Made by a program: the position numbers and the translations under genes. Below the pieces are notes generated by a model. The model made no database searches and had not been told where the DNA came from. It saw only the letters and a list, made by a program, of their open reading frames with translations. 32,765 nt of DNA from Opitutia bacterium UBA977 (GTDB taxonomy: Bacteria; Verrucomicrobiota; Verrucomicrobiia; Opitutales; Coraliomargaritaceae). Below are positions 16,735 to 25,651 of the stretch, piece after piece. How positions within the stretch are numbered: position 1 is the first letter of the stretch; every line of letters starts with the position of its first letter. The stretch lies in NCBI GenBank assembly GCA_002292345.1, contig DBBT01000129.1, positions 770-33,534 on the forward strand. Reading direction: 5' to 3'.

Positions 16735-17880
16735 ATGAAAAGTAAATCCTCAGTTATCCGTATTCTCTATGCTGGATCCGAACAGTCAGCCGATATTTTT
16801 TACCTGACAAAAATCTTTGTTCCAGACCCCTTCTTGTGCTTCATAGTCGGGGGGCGCTCGACTGCGGTGGTCAATCGTTTAGAGTATAGCCGAGTCAGTG
16901 CACAATCGGATTGTGATGAAGTGTTGTTGCTGGAGACTGTACAGAGGCAGGTTGCAAAGGCACTGCGGATGGAACTCTTGGAGGTAGGTCCTACGGAGAT
17001 CATGCGCTATTTTGCAAAGTTGAACAAGGCGCGTGAAATAGAGGTGCCTGAAAATTTTCCGTCAGTGTATTTTGCCAAGTTGTTAGCTGCGGGCATGCAG
17101 GTACGAGTCGGTGCAGATCCGTTTTTTCCAGCTCGTGAGTTGAAGAGCGATGTTGAGGCCAAGGCAGTGCGACTGGGTAATGCCGCGAGTGCGGCGGGTA
17201 TTCGCACGGCAGAGAGAGTGTTGCGGGCATCGAAGATTGTCGGTAATTGCCTTAAATACGAAGGGCGCACGCTCACTTCCGAGTGGCTGCGCATGATGAT
17301 TGACCAGAGTTGCCTGTCTAAAGGTGCAGTGGCGCAAAATACGATTGTGGCTGGCGGTAAGCAGGGCTGTGATCCTCACGAAGGCGGGTACGGGCCGCTT
17401 AAGTCGAACGAATTAATTATCGTCGATGTGTTTCCGCGTGTGCAAAAGACTGGATATTATGGTGATATGACACGTACTTTTTTGAAAGGTCGCCCGAATG
17501 ATGCACAGCGAGCACTGGTCGGTGCTGTGCGTGATGCGCAACTCGCGGCCTTGGCAAAAGTGAAGGCAGGCATCAGCGGCGCGACGGTGCACGCCGCCGC
17601 CTCTCAGCTATTTGAAGATCGCGGATTTTTTACTGAGCGTCGTGGCGAAGGCTTTGTTGGATTCATACATTCGACTGGGCATGGCCTTGGATTAGAGGTG
17701 CATGAGGCACCGCGTGTTTCACCGACTGCTGGACGTTTACGTAAGGGCCAAGTGATTACGATTGAACCTGGATTATATTATCCGGAGATCGGTGGTTGTC
17801 GCATTGAAGATGTCGTGCGTGTGACGAAGGAGGGCAGTGAAATGCTTTCGTCAATGCATTATAAATGGCAACTTCGCTGA
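16735..17880 (+). CDS. M24 family metallopeptidase (Xaa-Pro aminopeptidase-like)
   Basis: This 381-residue protein has an N-terminal creatinase-like domain (about 1-135) and a C-terminal pita-bread peptidase domain. All five metal ligands of the family are present: D231 (IIVDVFPRV), D244 (GYYGDMTRTF), H316 (HSTGHGLGL), E344 (ITIEPGLYY) and E358 (CRIEDVV). It is predicted to remove N-terminal residues preceding proline in the cytoplasm. No signal peptide is visible. It is transcribed alone, divergent from the DUF192 gene and convergent with the pilT gene. The 215-base gap after it shows no convincing terminator. Confidence 0.92.
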   Translation: MKSKSSVIRILYAGSEQSADIFYLTKIFVPDPFLCFIVGGRSTAVVNRLEYSRVSAQSDCDEVLLLETVQRQVAKALRMELLEVGPTEIMRYFAKLNKAREIEVPENFPSVYFAKLLAAGMQVRVGADPFFPARELKSDVEAKAVRLGNAASAAGIRTAERVLRASKIVGNCLKYEGRTLTSEWLRMMIDQSCLSKGAVAQNTIVAGGKQGCDPHEGGYGPLKSNELIIVDVFPRVQKTGYYGDMTRTFLKGRPNDAQRALVGAVRDAQLAALAKVKAGISGATVHAAASQLFEDRGFFTERRGEGFVGFIHSTGHGLGLEVHEAPRVSPTAGRLRKGQVITIEPGLYYPEIGGCRIEDVVRVTKEGSEMLSSMHYKWQLR

Positions 17881-18095
17881 TCTTTTAGTGTAATTAGAAT
17901 CGATATCTGCCAGAGATGCTGGAGCAAATAAGGTTGATCTAAACAACTGCGCACCGTCAGTATAGTAGAAGCTTCTGCTGTCTATTTGTTTCTCGATCGA
18001 GTGATAAGCGAGTGTTTCAATGCTTCTGTGGAACGTTTCATTCGACGCCTAATGCTATTTAGGAAATGAGGAATTCGCATTCCGATCGGCTATGC

Positions 18096-19193
18096 TCAGT
18101 TGGAGTCGTCTTCGACTAGATCCCCGCCCAAATCGTCGTGTGTCGGTAGGAACTTTTTGAATGCATCTTTGTTGGCGGCTTTCATGTAGGCCTCTTCGGG
18201 TGAGATATTGCCAGCTTCCAGTTGTATCGCGATTGAGGAATCCATCAGCATCATGCCTTGCGCACGGCTACTTTCGATGATGCCACGTACCTCACTGGTT
18301 CTTCCGGTACGAATGGTATTAGGGAGGGCATCGTGCTGTAGGAGGATTTCGTGTACGGCGACGCGCCCGGATGGTATCTTTTTACAAAGCAATTGAGAGA
18401 CGATACAGGTAAGGCAACCTGCGAGCAGCACGCGAATCTGCGCCTGTTCATCGGCAGGAAAGGCGTCGATAATACGGTCGATTGTCTTGGGGGCGTTATT
18501 GGTATGTAGTGTGCCGAACACCAGCATGCCCATCGATGCGCAACCCAGAGCGAGTTTAATCGTCTCTAATTCGCGCATTTCACCGACTAGAACGATGTCT
18601 GGATCGGCGCGCATTGCTCCGCGCAGTGCATTAGAAAAAGAGTGACTATGTTCACCAACTTCGCGGTGGACGATAACGCTCTTCTTTTTTAGGTGCACAA
18701 ACTCGATGGGATCTTCGACGGTAATGATATGCTTCTGAAAATTCTCGTTAATGTAGTCCATCATTGCCGCAAGCGTCGTGGACTTACCACTGCCAGTCGG
18801 GCCAGTGACTAATACGAGGCCTTCCTTATACTGGCACACGTCCTTGAGGACTTCGGGCAGTTTGAGGGTATCGAAGGAGAGAATTTCTGCGGGGATTTGC
18901 CGAAAGACAGCTGCTTGCCCCCAGTGGTTGTAGAAAAAACTACCGCGGAATCGGGCGAGTCCAGATATCTCGTAGGCGAGATCTAGGTCGTGGTTAAGTA
19001 GGTAATCTTTCCAACGCTCGGGTGGTGTGACGCTTTGCAGCAGCGCCGACATTTTATCAGCAGTGATGATTTCATCGCTGAGTGCAGAGATACGCCCAGA
19101 GCCGCGAATTTTTGGGACGGATCCGACCGATAGGTGCAGATCAGAGCCGTCATTCTCTAGCATCTGTTGTAGGTAGGTGTCGAGTGAGGCCAT
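18096..19193 (-). CDS. PilT-family type IV pilus retraction ATPase, variant
   Basis: This 365-residue secretion ATPase is the length of PilT/PilU. It has an N-terminal PAS-like domain with the PilT signature GSDLHLSVGSVPKIR (16-30), Walker A GPTGSGKST (131-139), Asp box VEDPIEFVH (159-167) and Walker B DIVLVGEMRE (199-208). The His box retains LHTNNA (H230), but the usual AETGHLVF motif reads ASMGMLVF, so the first histidine is replaced by M223. A short acidic tail ends the protein. PilT ATPases depolymerise type IV pili for twitching. It lies 30 bases after a second, longer PilT-like gene on the same strand, so the two are probably co-transcribed. Confidence 0.9.
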   Translation of the reverse strand: MASLDTYLQQMLENDGSDLHLSVGSVPKIRGSGRISALSDEIITADKMSALLQSVTPPERWKDYLLNHDLDLAYEISGLARFRGSFFYNHWGQAAVFRQIPAEILSFDTLKLPEVLKDVCQYKEGLVLVTGPTGSGKSTTLAAMMDYINENFQKHIITVEDPIEFVHLKKKSVIVHREVGEHSHSFSNALRGAMRADPDIVLVGEMRELETIKLALGCASMGMLVFGTLHTNNAPKTIDRIIDAFPADEQAQIRVLLAGCLTCIVSQLLCKKIPSGRVAVHEILLQHDALPNTIRTGRTSEVRGIIESSRAQGMMLMDSSIAIQLEAGNISPEEAYMKAANKDAFKKFLPTHDDLGGDLVEDDSN

Positions 19194-19223
19194 GGTATAA
19201 AATGCGTATTGGGTGGTCTCTAT

Positions 19224-20849
19224 TTATTGTTCGGTATCATTCGTGGAGGTCGATACGGCTTCGGTCGCTCGGTGGTCGCGTATTTGCTGATGTAGCATAC
19301 GGTTGCGGATATTTGCCAGTGCGATATCGTCATCGATGATTCCATTCTGCCAGAGCTCTAAAACTGAGTAATCCATTTGAACCATGCCCGCACTGCGTCC
19401 AGTTTCCATGACATTGCCCAGCGCTTGGATTTTTCCATCGCGAATCAAAGTGGCAACCGCCATATTTTGCAGAAGTAGTTCACTTGCCAGAGTAAGGCCG
19501 CCTTTTTTATTAGGCATTAGTCGCTGGCAGACAATTCCACGTAGACTCTCGGCTACCATCGATCTGATCTGTGTCTGCTGCGCTGGGGGGAACACATCGA
19601 GGAGACGGTTGAGTGTCGTCGATGCATCACTGGTGTGCATTGTTGCGATCACCAAGTGTCCAGTTTCAGAAGCGCTGATCGCCATCTCGATCGTTTCTAA
19701 GTCGCGCATCTCGCCGATGATGATGATGTCAGGGTCTTGGCGTAGCGCGCCTTTGAGTGCGCTCTTATACGTCTTTGTATGTGAGCCAACGCCTCGCTGT
19801 GTTATTTGGCAGAGATTGGATTGCTGAATCACTTCAATCGGTTCTTCAACCGTGATAATATGATCCTCACGGGTCTGATTTAATATTTCGATCAAGGCGG
19901 CTAAGGTGGTAGTCTTGCCAGATCCGACAGGACCTGTGACGAGAATCAGACCGTTGTGAAATGCTAGTAGCTCTTTGAGCCGATCGGCGTTCGGGAAGCC
20001 CAATTCTTCAAGGCTTGGTGTTTTTGCGGGAACGATGCGGTAGGTGCCTGCAATGCCTTCTTTGTGCTGCATCAGGTTCACGCGGAAGCGCTGGCCTGAA
20101 CTAAAAGGAAGTGCGAAATCGAGATCTTTCTTGTCGTTAAAGTAATTGGCTTGTTCGTCGGACAGGATAGATAGATTCAGTGCGCGTGCGACCTTTGCAG
20201 AAACGATGCCTGTAGATTTGTAAGCGACCGCACGGTTTTCGCGCACAAAGATACGACTATCTGCGCAGATGTGGAGATCGCTGGCTCCTTCGTGTGCGGC
20301 GATGAGCAGGAGTGCGATGAGTGCTTGTTTCGCTTCGCTGTCATTAATGTCCTCAAGGCGCGACGGTTCAAGCCATGTCGGATAGACCTCGTCTACATCG
20401 ATCACGTTTTCGATTGCCTGTTCTGTGGCTTGTGATTGGAGGTCGGGGTCTCGCGGTGGCGATTTTGGCGGCGATGCTGTAATCGATGGCTGTGCAGCAC
20501 TCTCTGTAGGCTGAGGCTGAGACGAGTCTTTGTTCTTCGAGGGCAGCTTGATTTTTGGCCGTACCTTGGCAGATGCATCTACTGGTGTTGACTCGCTAAG
20601 TTTAAAAGGGTTGGAGCCGGGAATTTTGCCTTCACGCGTCATTTCCTCCGCCTGATGGAGGAGTGCTTGTATTTGCTCGAATTCATCCTCGCGGCCTTCT
20701 TCTAGGATGGTTTGAGCAAAGTCCAATAGTTCTGAATCTGCCTTCAGCGTGTGGCTTAGTCTCTGGCAGTCTTGCGTGCTCAGGATACCCTGCTTGATGC
20801 AGAGGTTGGCGAAGAGTTTGATTTCATTAGTCACAGTCAGGGTGGTCAC
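19224..20849 (-). CDS. PilT-like type IV pilus ATPase with N-terminal extension
   Basis: This 541-residue protein has a PilT-like core from about residue 165, with Walker A GPVGSGKT (306-313), Asp box VEEPIE, Walker B DIIIIGEMRD (374-383), and SETGHLVIATMHTSDAS carrying both histidines (398 and 405). In front of the core are a helical domain (about 5-75) and a low-complexity linker rich in Pro, Ser and Lys (about 80-145), making it some 180 residues longer than normal PilT. The C-terminal VATLIRDGK corresponds to the conserved AIRNLIREGK motif of PilT. The start is GTG, and an in-frame GTG five codons later is possible. It probably drives pilus retraction or a related machine together with the downstream paralogue. 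Confidence 0.88.
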   Translation of the reverse strand: MTTLTVTNEIKLFANLCIKQGILSTQDCQRLSHTLKADSELLDFAQTILEEGREDEFEQIQALLHQAEEMTREGKIPGSNPFKLSESTPVDASAKVRPKIKLPSKNKDSSQPQPTESAAQPSITASPPKSPPRDPDLQSQATEQAIENVIDVDEVYPTWLEPSRLEDINDSEAKQALIALLLIAAHEGASDLHICADSRIFVRENRAVAYKSTGIVSAKVARALNLSILSDEQANYFNDKKDLDFALPFSSGQRFRVNLMQHKEGIAGTYRIVPAKTPSLEELGFPNADRLKELLAFHNGLILVTGPVGSGKTTTLAALIEILNQTREDHIITVEEPIEVIQQSNLCQITQRGVGSHTKTYKSALKGALRQDPDIIIIGEMRDLETIEMAISASETGHLVIATMHTSDASTTLNRLLDVFPPAQQTQIRSMVAESLRGIVCQRLMPNKKGGLTLASELLLQNMAVATLIRDGKIQALGNVMETGRSAGMVQMDYSVLELWQNGIIDDDIALANIRNRMLHQQIRDHRATEAVSTSTNDTEQ

Positions 20850-20966
20850 GACAACCGCTCAAATAGAGATGAATGAAATTCAGTGCTTCGCGAGCGAATT
20901 TTAATCCGTAGGTGATTTTTTTGTATCAATTCACGTTGATTGCATAAATTTTTAATATCTGCCAAA

Positions 20967-21482
20967 CTATTGATTCCAAGGGCATTTACCTAATACCATT
21001 GCCATGCCGCAAGTGTTAGTTATGCCCGCAAAGGCCAGTCCTGCGCCGACGAAGCCTGGCACTATCAAAAAAGCGGAGTGGAGAAATACCCCTGCGAGCG
21101 TGCCGCATAACACGAGCAGTCCCGCTGCGATGCGAACCTGTCGCTCAATTGAAATGGCTCCCTTGCCATAATTAATATCGAGCCCTGCGTCGATTGCCGC
21201 AAGAGTGCCGCCTTCCACCACGAATACGTCCTTATGGCCTGCGCTAATTAGCCTTTCAGCTGCCACAGTGGCGCGTTTGCCACTTTGGCATAGTAAATAG
21301 ACCGGATTTTCCGTACCATACGTCTCGCAAAATGAAGTGGCATCAAGCTGGTCCAGAGGTTGAAGCTGTGCCCCATTGACATGGGCTGCGTTGAACTCGC
21401 CAGGCGTGCGCACGTCGATGACCGTGCTCTGATTGATAAAGAGTCGTGGCAGTTCGCTAGGTGAGATGGTTTTTTGATTCAT
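20967..21482 (-). CDS. Rhodanese domain protein with DUF2892 membrane tail
   Basis: The N-terminal rhodanese domain (about residues 5-108) contains the catalytic cysteine C65 in the loop LCQSGKR, plus the family signature VIDVRTPGEF near the start. The C-terminal part (about 115-171) has two hydrophobic segments and ends in CGMAMVLGKCPWNQ, typical of DUF2892 proteins fused to rhodanese. It probably handles sulfane sulfur at the inner membrane, but the sulfur donor and acceptor are unknown. It is 171 residues long. It is divergent from purH, with a 108-base gap between the start codons. Confidence 0.92.
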   Translation of the reverse strand: MNQKTISPSELPRLFINQSTVIDVRTPGEFNAAHVNGAQLQPLDQLDATSFCETYGTENPVYLLCQSGKRATVAAERLISAGHKDVFVVEGGTLAAIDAGLDINYGKGAISIERQVRIAAGLLVLCGTLAGVFLHSAFLIVPGFVGAGLAFAGITNTCGMAMVLGKCPWNQ

Positions 21483-21590
21483 TAGTATCTACGTTATTTA
21501 CACTTAAACAGAATTCAAGACTTGGCGCACTATCAGTAGCCGTTTTAATGCCGCACTTCACTTTCTATATAAAGTTAACTCACTCCACTT

Positions 21591-23138
21591 ATGCAAAGAA
21601 CCGCACTTCTCTCTGTCAGCGATAAATCCGGCCTCGTGCCCTTCGCTAAAGCACTCGTCGAGCAGCATAGCTATCGTCTGCTCTCGACCGGCGGCACTGC
21701 CAAGCTCCTTGAAAAAGAGGGTATTCCGGTCACTGAAGTCAGTGATTACACTGGCTTCCCTGAAATGATGGAAGGCCGCGTCAAGACGCTGCACCCGAAA
21801 ATCCACGGTGGTCTCCTCGCTCGTCGTGACAAGCCAGACCACATGGCTGCTGCTGCCGAGCACGGTATCGACATGATCGATCTGGTAGTGGTCAACCTGT
21901 ATCCGTTCGAAGCAACCGTTGCTAAGCCAGACGTTACCTTCGAACTTGCGATCGAGAATATCGACATCGGTGGCCCATCGATGCTTCGCTCTGCAGCGAA
22001 AAATCATGCATCGGTCTCTGTTGTTGTCGATGCTGCCGACTACGACCGCGTGCTCGCTGCGATGGGCGACGATGCTGCGCTCATCAACTTGCGCCGTGAA
22101 CTTGCCCTGAAGGTATTTCAGCGCACATCGGCTTATGACGGTGCAATTGCTAAATACCTCGAAGGCCAGGTTAACGAGCCGAATCTTGGCGATATTTCTG
22201 GCATCCCGCCCGAGTTGGACATCCAGCTTCCTCAAGTAAAGAGCCTTCGCTACGGCGAGAACCCGCATCAGAAGGCCGCTCTCTATGGCAGCTTCTTTGA
22301 TTGCTTCGAGCAACTGCAAGGCAAGGAGCTTAGCTTTAACAATATTATCGATATTACTGCGGCGACTTATTTGATCGGCGAATTTCAAAAGCCGACAGTT
22401 GCGATTCTCAAGCACACCAATCCTTGCGGCGTCGCTAGTGCGGATACCCTGGTTGAAGCATGGGAGCAGGCATTTGTCACAGATCAACAAGCACCGTTCG
22501 GTGGCATCATCGTGGTCAATCAGACTATGGATGCGGATCTCGCGGCGATTATCGCTAAGATTTTCTGCGAAGTGATCATCGCTCCAGACTTTACACCAGC
22601 TGCCCGTGAAATCTTTGGTAAGAAGAAGAATCTGCGTCTGATGACGGTAAAAGGCACATTGCCTGCGGATTCCTTGCAGGAGATGCGTTCCGTTGTTGGC
22701 GGCGTGTTGATTCAGGATCGAGATACGATGCCAGATCGCCCGAGTGACTGGAAGATCGTTTCCAAGCGCCAACCCACTGCTGAAGAAATGCGCGCCATGA
22801 TCTTCGGTTGGAATGTGGTGAAGCACGTAAAGTCCAACGCCATCGTTTATGCAGGTTGCGAACGTACCCTCGGCGTAGGTGCGGGGCAAATGTCCCGCGT
22901 TGATAGCTCCAAGATCGCAGTCTGGAAAGCTGGCGAAGCAGGTTTATCACTCGACGGTTCAGTGGTCGCGTCCGATGCGTTCTTTCCATTTGCTGACGGC
23001 CTGATCGCCGCCGCTGAAGCAGGAGCGAAAGGAGCGATTCAACCCGGAGGTTCTGTGCGCGACGATGAAGTGATCGCCGCCGCCGACGAGCGCGACATGG
23101 TCATGGTCTTTACCGGTAAGCGCCATTTCAAGCACTAG
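21591..23138 (+). CDS. purH: Bifunctional AICAR transformylase / IMP cyclohydrolase
   Basis: PurH performs the last two steps of purine synthesis, formylation of AICAR and ring closure to IMP. The protein has 515 residues, the normal length. The N-terminal IMP cyclohydrolase (MGS-like) domain has [11 protein letters not shown] (30-40) and [13 protein letters not shown] (62-74). The C-terminal transformylase domain has the catalytic K274 and H275 in [11 protein letters not shown]. The frame opens at an ATG after a leader without a Shine-Dalgarno sequence (ACTCACTCCACTT). A strong terminator follows the stop codon, so it is probably monocistronic. A long antisense frame overlaps it and is not considered a gene. 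Confidence 0.98.
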   Translation: MQRTALLSVSDKSGLVPFAKALVEQHSYRLLSTGGTAKLLEKEGIPVTEVSDYTGFPEMMEGRVKTLHPKIHGGLLARRDKPDHMAAAAEHGIDMIDLVVVNLYPFEATVAKPDVTFELAIENIDIGGPSMLRSAAKNHASVSVVVDAADYDRVLAAMGDDAALINLRRELALKVFQRTSAYDGAIAKYLEGQVNEPNLGDISGIPPELDIQLPQVKSLRYGENPHQKAALYGSFFDCFEQLQGKELSFNNIIDITAATYLIGEFQKPTVAILKHTNPCGVASADTLVEAWEQAFVTDQQAPFGGIIVVNQTMDADLAAIIAKIFCEVIIAPDFTPAAREIFGKKKNLRLMTVKGTLPADSLQEMRSVVGGVLIQDRDTMPDRPSDWKIVSKRQPTAEEMRAMIFGWNVVKHVKSNAIVYAGCERTLGVGAGQMSRVDSSKIAVWKAGEAGLSLDGSVVASDAFFPFADGLIAAAEAGAKGAIQPGGSVRDDEVIAAADERDMVMVFTGKRHFKH

Positions 23139-23164
23139 GCTCGACATACCATTTGATAAATCAG

Positions 23165-23196
23165 AAGGCCGAGCAGCAATGCTCGGCCTTTTTTGT
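23165..23196 (+). terminator. Intrinsic terminator of purH
   Basis: AAGGCCGAGCA at 23165-23175 pairs perfectly with TGCTCGGCCTT at 23180-23190 around a GCAA tetraloop and is followed by TTTTTGTTT. It lies 26 bases after the purH stop codon. Confidence 0.95.
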
Positions 23197-23238
23197 TTAA
23201 ACGTGAACTTGGATTGATTAATCCGATCAGAGTCATCA

Positions 23239-24033
23239 ATGTCAGCATTTATGAAAAAGACTTGTTGTTCGATCGCGCTTCTATGTGGGGCTTTACTGAT
23301 GTTTGCCGGTTGCACCACGGTGCCACAGACGGGGCGTTCGGCTTTACATTTGGTGCCTTCGAGTCAGTTGGCTACGATGTCGGCCACTCAGTTTGGGCAA
23401 CTCAAGCAGAAGACGCCGATTTCTCGTGACCCGACTTATAATGCGATGGTGCGCCGCGTTGGGGACCGGATCGCTTATGTGGCGGGTCCAGATATGCCCA
23501 ATGCACAGTGGGAGTTTGTCGTGTTTGAGGATGATGAACAGATCAATGCTTTTGCGATGTCGGGTGGCAAGGTAGCGGTCTACACGGGTATTTTCAAAGT
23601 AGTCAAGACGGATGCAGATCTGGCAATCGTTATGGGCCATGAGGTGGCGCACGTGGCGGCGGGCCACGCGAATGAACGCGTCTCTCAGCAGTTGCTAGCG
23701 GCGGGTGGGGCGCTGGTGTTACAGTTTGGTACCTCTGATATGGATAGCGATCAGCGCGCCTTGTTGATGGCGGCGTATGGTGCGGGTGCCTCGTTCGGCG
23801 TGATGCTGCCATTTAGCCGTTTTCATGAGAGTGAGGCCGATGAGATCGGCCTGATCTATGCCGCCAAAGCTGGCTACGACCCACGCACTGCGATTCCTTT
23901 TTGGGAGCGTATGGCCGCACAGAGCAATGGCGCCCCGCCAGAGTTCTTGTCGACACACCCCGCTAGCTCGACGCGTATTCGTAAGCTCAATGAGCTAATG
24001 CCAAAAGCGATGCTGGTGTATCAGAATCGTTAG
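23239..24033 (+). CDS. M48 family metalloprotease, predicted lipoprotein
   Basis: This 264-residue protein begins with a signal peptide ending in LMFAGC, a likely lipobox with Cys25 as the anchor. It carries the zinc-binding HEVAH motif (134-138, in VMGHEVAHVAAGH) and the third-ligand motif SRFHESEADEIGL (E197). This fits the M48B/Oma1/LoiP-type peptidases that degrade misfolded envelope proteins. An internal ATG at 23251 (MKKTCC) would give a more typical signal peptide and may be the true start. The gene stands alone between the purH terminator and gltX. No Shine-Dalgarno sequence precedes either start. Confidence 0.92.
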   Translation: MSAFMKKTCCSIALLCGALLMFAGCTTVPQTGRSALHLVPSSQLATMSATQFGQLKQKTPISRDPTYNAMVRRVGDRIAYVAGPDMPNAQWEFVVFEDDEQINAFAMSGGKVAVYTGIFKVVKTDADLAIVMGHEVAHVAAGHANERVSQQLLAAGGALVLQFGTSDMDSDQRALLMAAYGAGASFGVMLPFSRFHESEADEIGLIYAAKAGYDPRTAIPFWERMAAQSNGAPPEFLSTHPASSTRIRKLNELMPKAMLVYQNR

Positions 24034-24120
24034 CGCACTAGATTGACCAAGTTTCACTTTAAAGCTGCATTTGAGTCATTAATGTTACTGCGCAACTGGG
24101 AGTGCTTAGTTTGTGACAAT

Positions 24121-24132
24121 CGTTGATCAACG
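24121..24132. promoter_or_regulatory. Perfect 12-bp palindrome upstream of gltX
   Basis: CGTTGATCAACG is a perfect palindrome 92 bases upstream of the chosen gltX start codon. It is immediately followed by TTGACT, which could be a -35 element, but no good -10 lies at the right distance. An operator is possible. Chance occurrence cannot be excluded from one copy. Confidence 0.3.
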
Positions 24133-24178
24133 TTGACTCGATTCGGCATGTTTATTGAGTGCGTGGATTGCTTTGGGC

Positions 24179-24200
24179 CGCAGTTATTTTTTTAACTGCG
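24179..24200 (+). promoter_or_regulatory. Hairpin in the gltX leader
   Basis: CGCAGTTA at 24179-24186 pairs perfectly with TAACTGCG at 24193-24200 around six T residues. The element ends 24 bases before the gltX ATG. It has no following T-run, so it is not a simple terminator. It may be a protein-binding inverted repeat or an RNA hairpin in the leader. Confidence 0.4.
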
Positions 24201-24224
24201 ACAAATTCACTTCATTTTCTTATT

Positions 24225-25589
24225 ATGTCACAAGTTCGCGTTCGTTTCGCTCCCAGTCCTACCGGATTTTTCCACATTGGCAGTGCCCGCACTGCATTAT
24301 TCAATTGGCTGTATGCACGCCATGCGGGGGGTACGTTCGTGTTGCGTATCGAGGATACGGATAAGGAACGAAATACGGACGAGTCGCTGCAGGTCTTGCT
24401 TGATGGGATGCGCTGGATGGGCATGGATTGGGATGAGGGGCCTGAAGTTGGTGGTGCGTACGGCCCGTATTTCCAGAGCCAACGCCAGCCGATTTACGAC
24501 GAATATTTGAAAAAGTTGCAGGATGCTGGGCGCACTTATGAGAAGGACGGCGCGATTTGGTTTAAGCTTGAAGGAGAGCGCTACACGGAATACGACGATT
24601 TTAAGAAGGCTGAAGTCGAGAAAGTGCGTGCGGCGCCGGTCGTGATTGACGATGCGGTGCGTGGTCGGGTCGAGCGTGCTGAGGAATTGGACTTCGTGAT
24701 CGTGCGTAAGGATGGCAATCCAGTATTCCACTTCGTCAACGTGGTCGATGATATCGCGATGGGCATCACGCATGTGATTCGCGGCGAGGATCACTTGTCG
24801 AACACTAGCAAGCACGTTGAGTTGTTTAATGCCTTCGGTGTGACCCCGCCGGTATTTGCGCACATTCCGCTCATTCTCAAAGAGTCGGGTCCCGGTAAAA
24901 TGAGCAAGCGCGACAAGGGCGCGTTGATCGAAGAATACGAAACACGCGGCTTTTTGGCCAATGCGGTGCGTAACTACATTTCGCTGCTCGGCTGGAACCC
25001 GAAGGACGAACGCGAGAAAATGGACATCGATGAGATCATTGAGCTGTTCGACTTTGCTGGAATCAACAAGGGTAACTCTCGCTTCGATGAGAAAAAGCTG
25101 TCTGCGCTCAATACGGAATATTTACGTGAGATGAATGTGGAGACCTTTACATTTTTGGCGCGTCCAATCCTACACACTGCGGGTGTGGTTGAAGAGGACG
25201 CGGATGAGGATTACATTCAGTCGGTGCTATCACTTTGCCAAGGCAAGGCACGTTCGCTGGAAGAGTTGCCAGGGTTCTGCCGCTACTTCTTCTGCGACGA
25301 ATATGTGATGGACGAGAAGACCGGCGCTAAGATTGCTAAGAAGGCCGATCCCAAGGAGCTTCTCGCTGAGATCGTGCCAGTGATCGAGGGTATTGAAATA
25401 TTCACCGCGGATGCCTTGCAAGCTGGCTTGGAAGCGCATGCCGAATCTAAGGGCGCGAAGGTCTTTGCATATTTCCCAGCGCTCCGCTACGCATTGAGCG
25501 GGCAGGGCGGCGGTCCGGATTTGTTGCCGATGCTGGCAGTGCTCGGGCAAGCGCGTGTGCTTGCTCGTTTGAAGGCCTTCATTGCTTAA
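24225..25589 (+). CDS. gltX: Glutamate--tRNA ligase
   Basis: GltX attaches glutamate to tRNA-Glu in the cytoplasm. From the ATG at 24225 it has 454 residues. The class I motifs are FHIGS (16-20, in [18 protein letters not shown]) and KMSKR (225-229, in [13 protein letters not shown]), with RIEDTD at 41-46. The C-terminal third is the helical anticodon-binding part and is slightly shorter than usual. An in-frame GTG at 24159 would add 22 residues that do not fit the family, and the motif [14 protein letters not shown] marks the real start. The glnS gene follows after 62 bases, so the two are probably co-transcribed. Confidence 0.96.
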   Translation: MSQVRVRFAPSPTGFFHIGSARTALFNWLYARHAGGTFVLRIEDTDKERNTDESLQVLLDGMRWMGMDWDEGPEVGGAYGPYFQSQRQPIYDEYLKKLQDAGRTYEKDGAIWFKLEGERYTEYDDFKKAEVEKVRAAPVVIDDAVRGRVERAEELDFVIVRKDGNPVFHFVNVVDDIAMGITHVIRGEDHLSNTSKHVELFNAFGVTPPVFAHIPLILKESGPGKMSKRDKGALIEEYETRGFLANAVRNYISLLGWNPKDEREKMDIDEIIELFDFAGINKGNSRFDEKKLSALNTEYLREMNVETFTFLARPILHTAGVVEEDADEDYIQSVLSLCQGKARSLEELPGFCRYFFCDEYVMDEKTGAKIAKKADPKELLAEIVPVIEGIEIFTADALQAGLEAHAESKGAKVFAYFPALRYALSGQGGGPDLLPMLAVLGQARVLARLKAFIA

Positions 25590-25651
25590 ATTTTTAATTG
25601 CGGACGCTTTTGGTCTGGCAGATTTTACACGATACATCTTCTTCAACGCTT

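Noticed and set aside
17881..18095. Gap between the M24 peptidase and pilT genes searched for a terminator or small gene
   Set aside because: It contains only a short palindrome AGAAGCTTCT and no hairpin with a T-run or convincing frame.
21558..22889. 443-codon open frame on the minus strand antisense to purH
   Set aside because: It lies almost wholly inside the well-supported purH gene, its translation looks like no known family, and long antisense frames arise from codon bias in conserved genes.
24159..24224. Upstream GTG start for gltX, and likewise the upstream start at 25598 for glnS
   Set aside because: The additional residues do not look like synthetase N-termini, and the gltX extension would translate the leader hairpin. 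The internal ATGs fit family starts.
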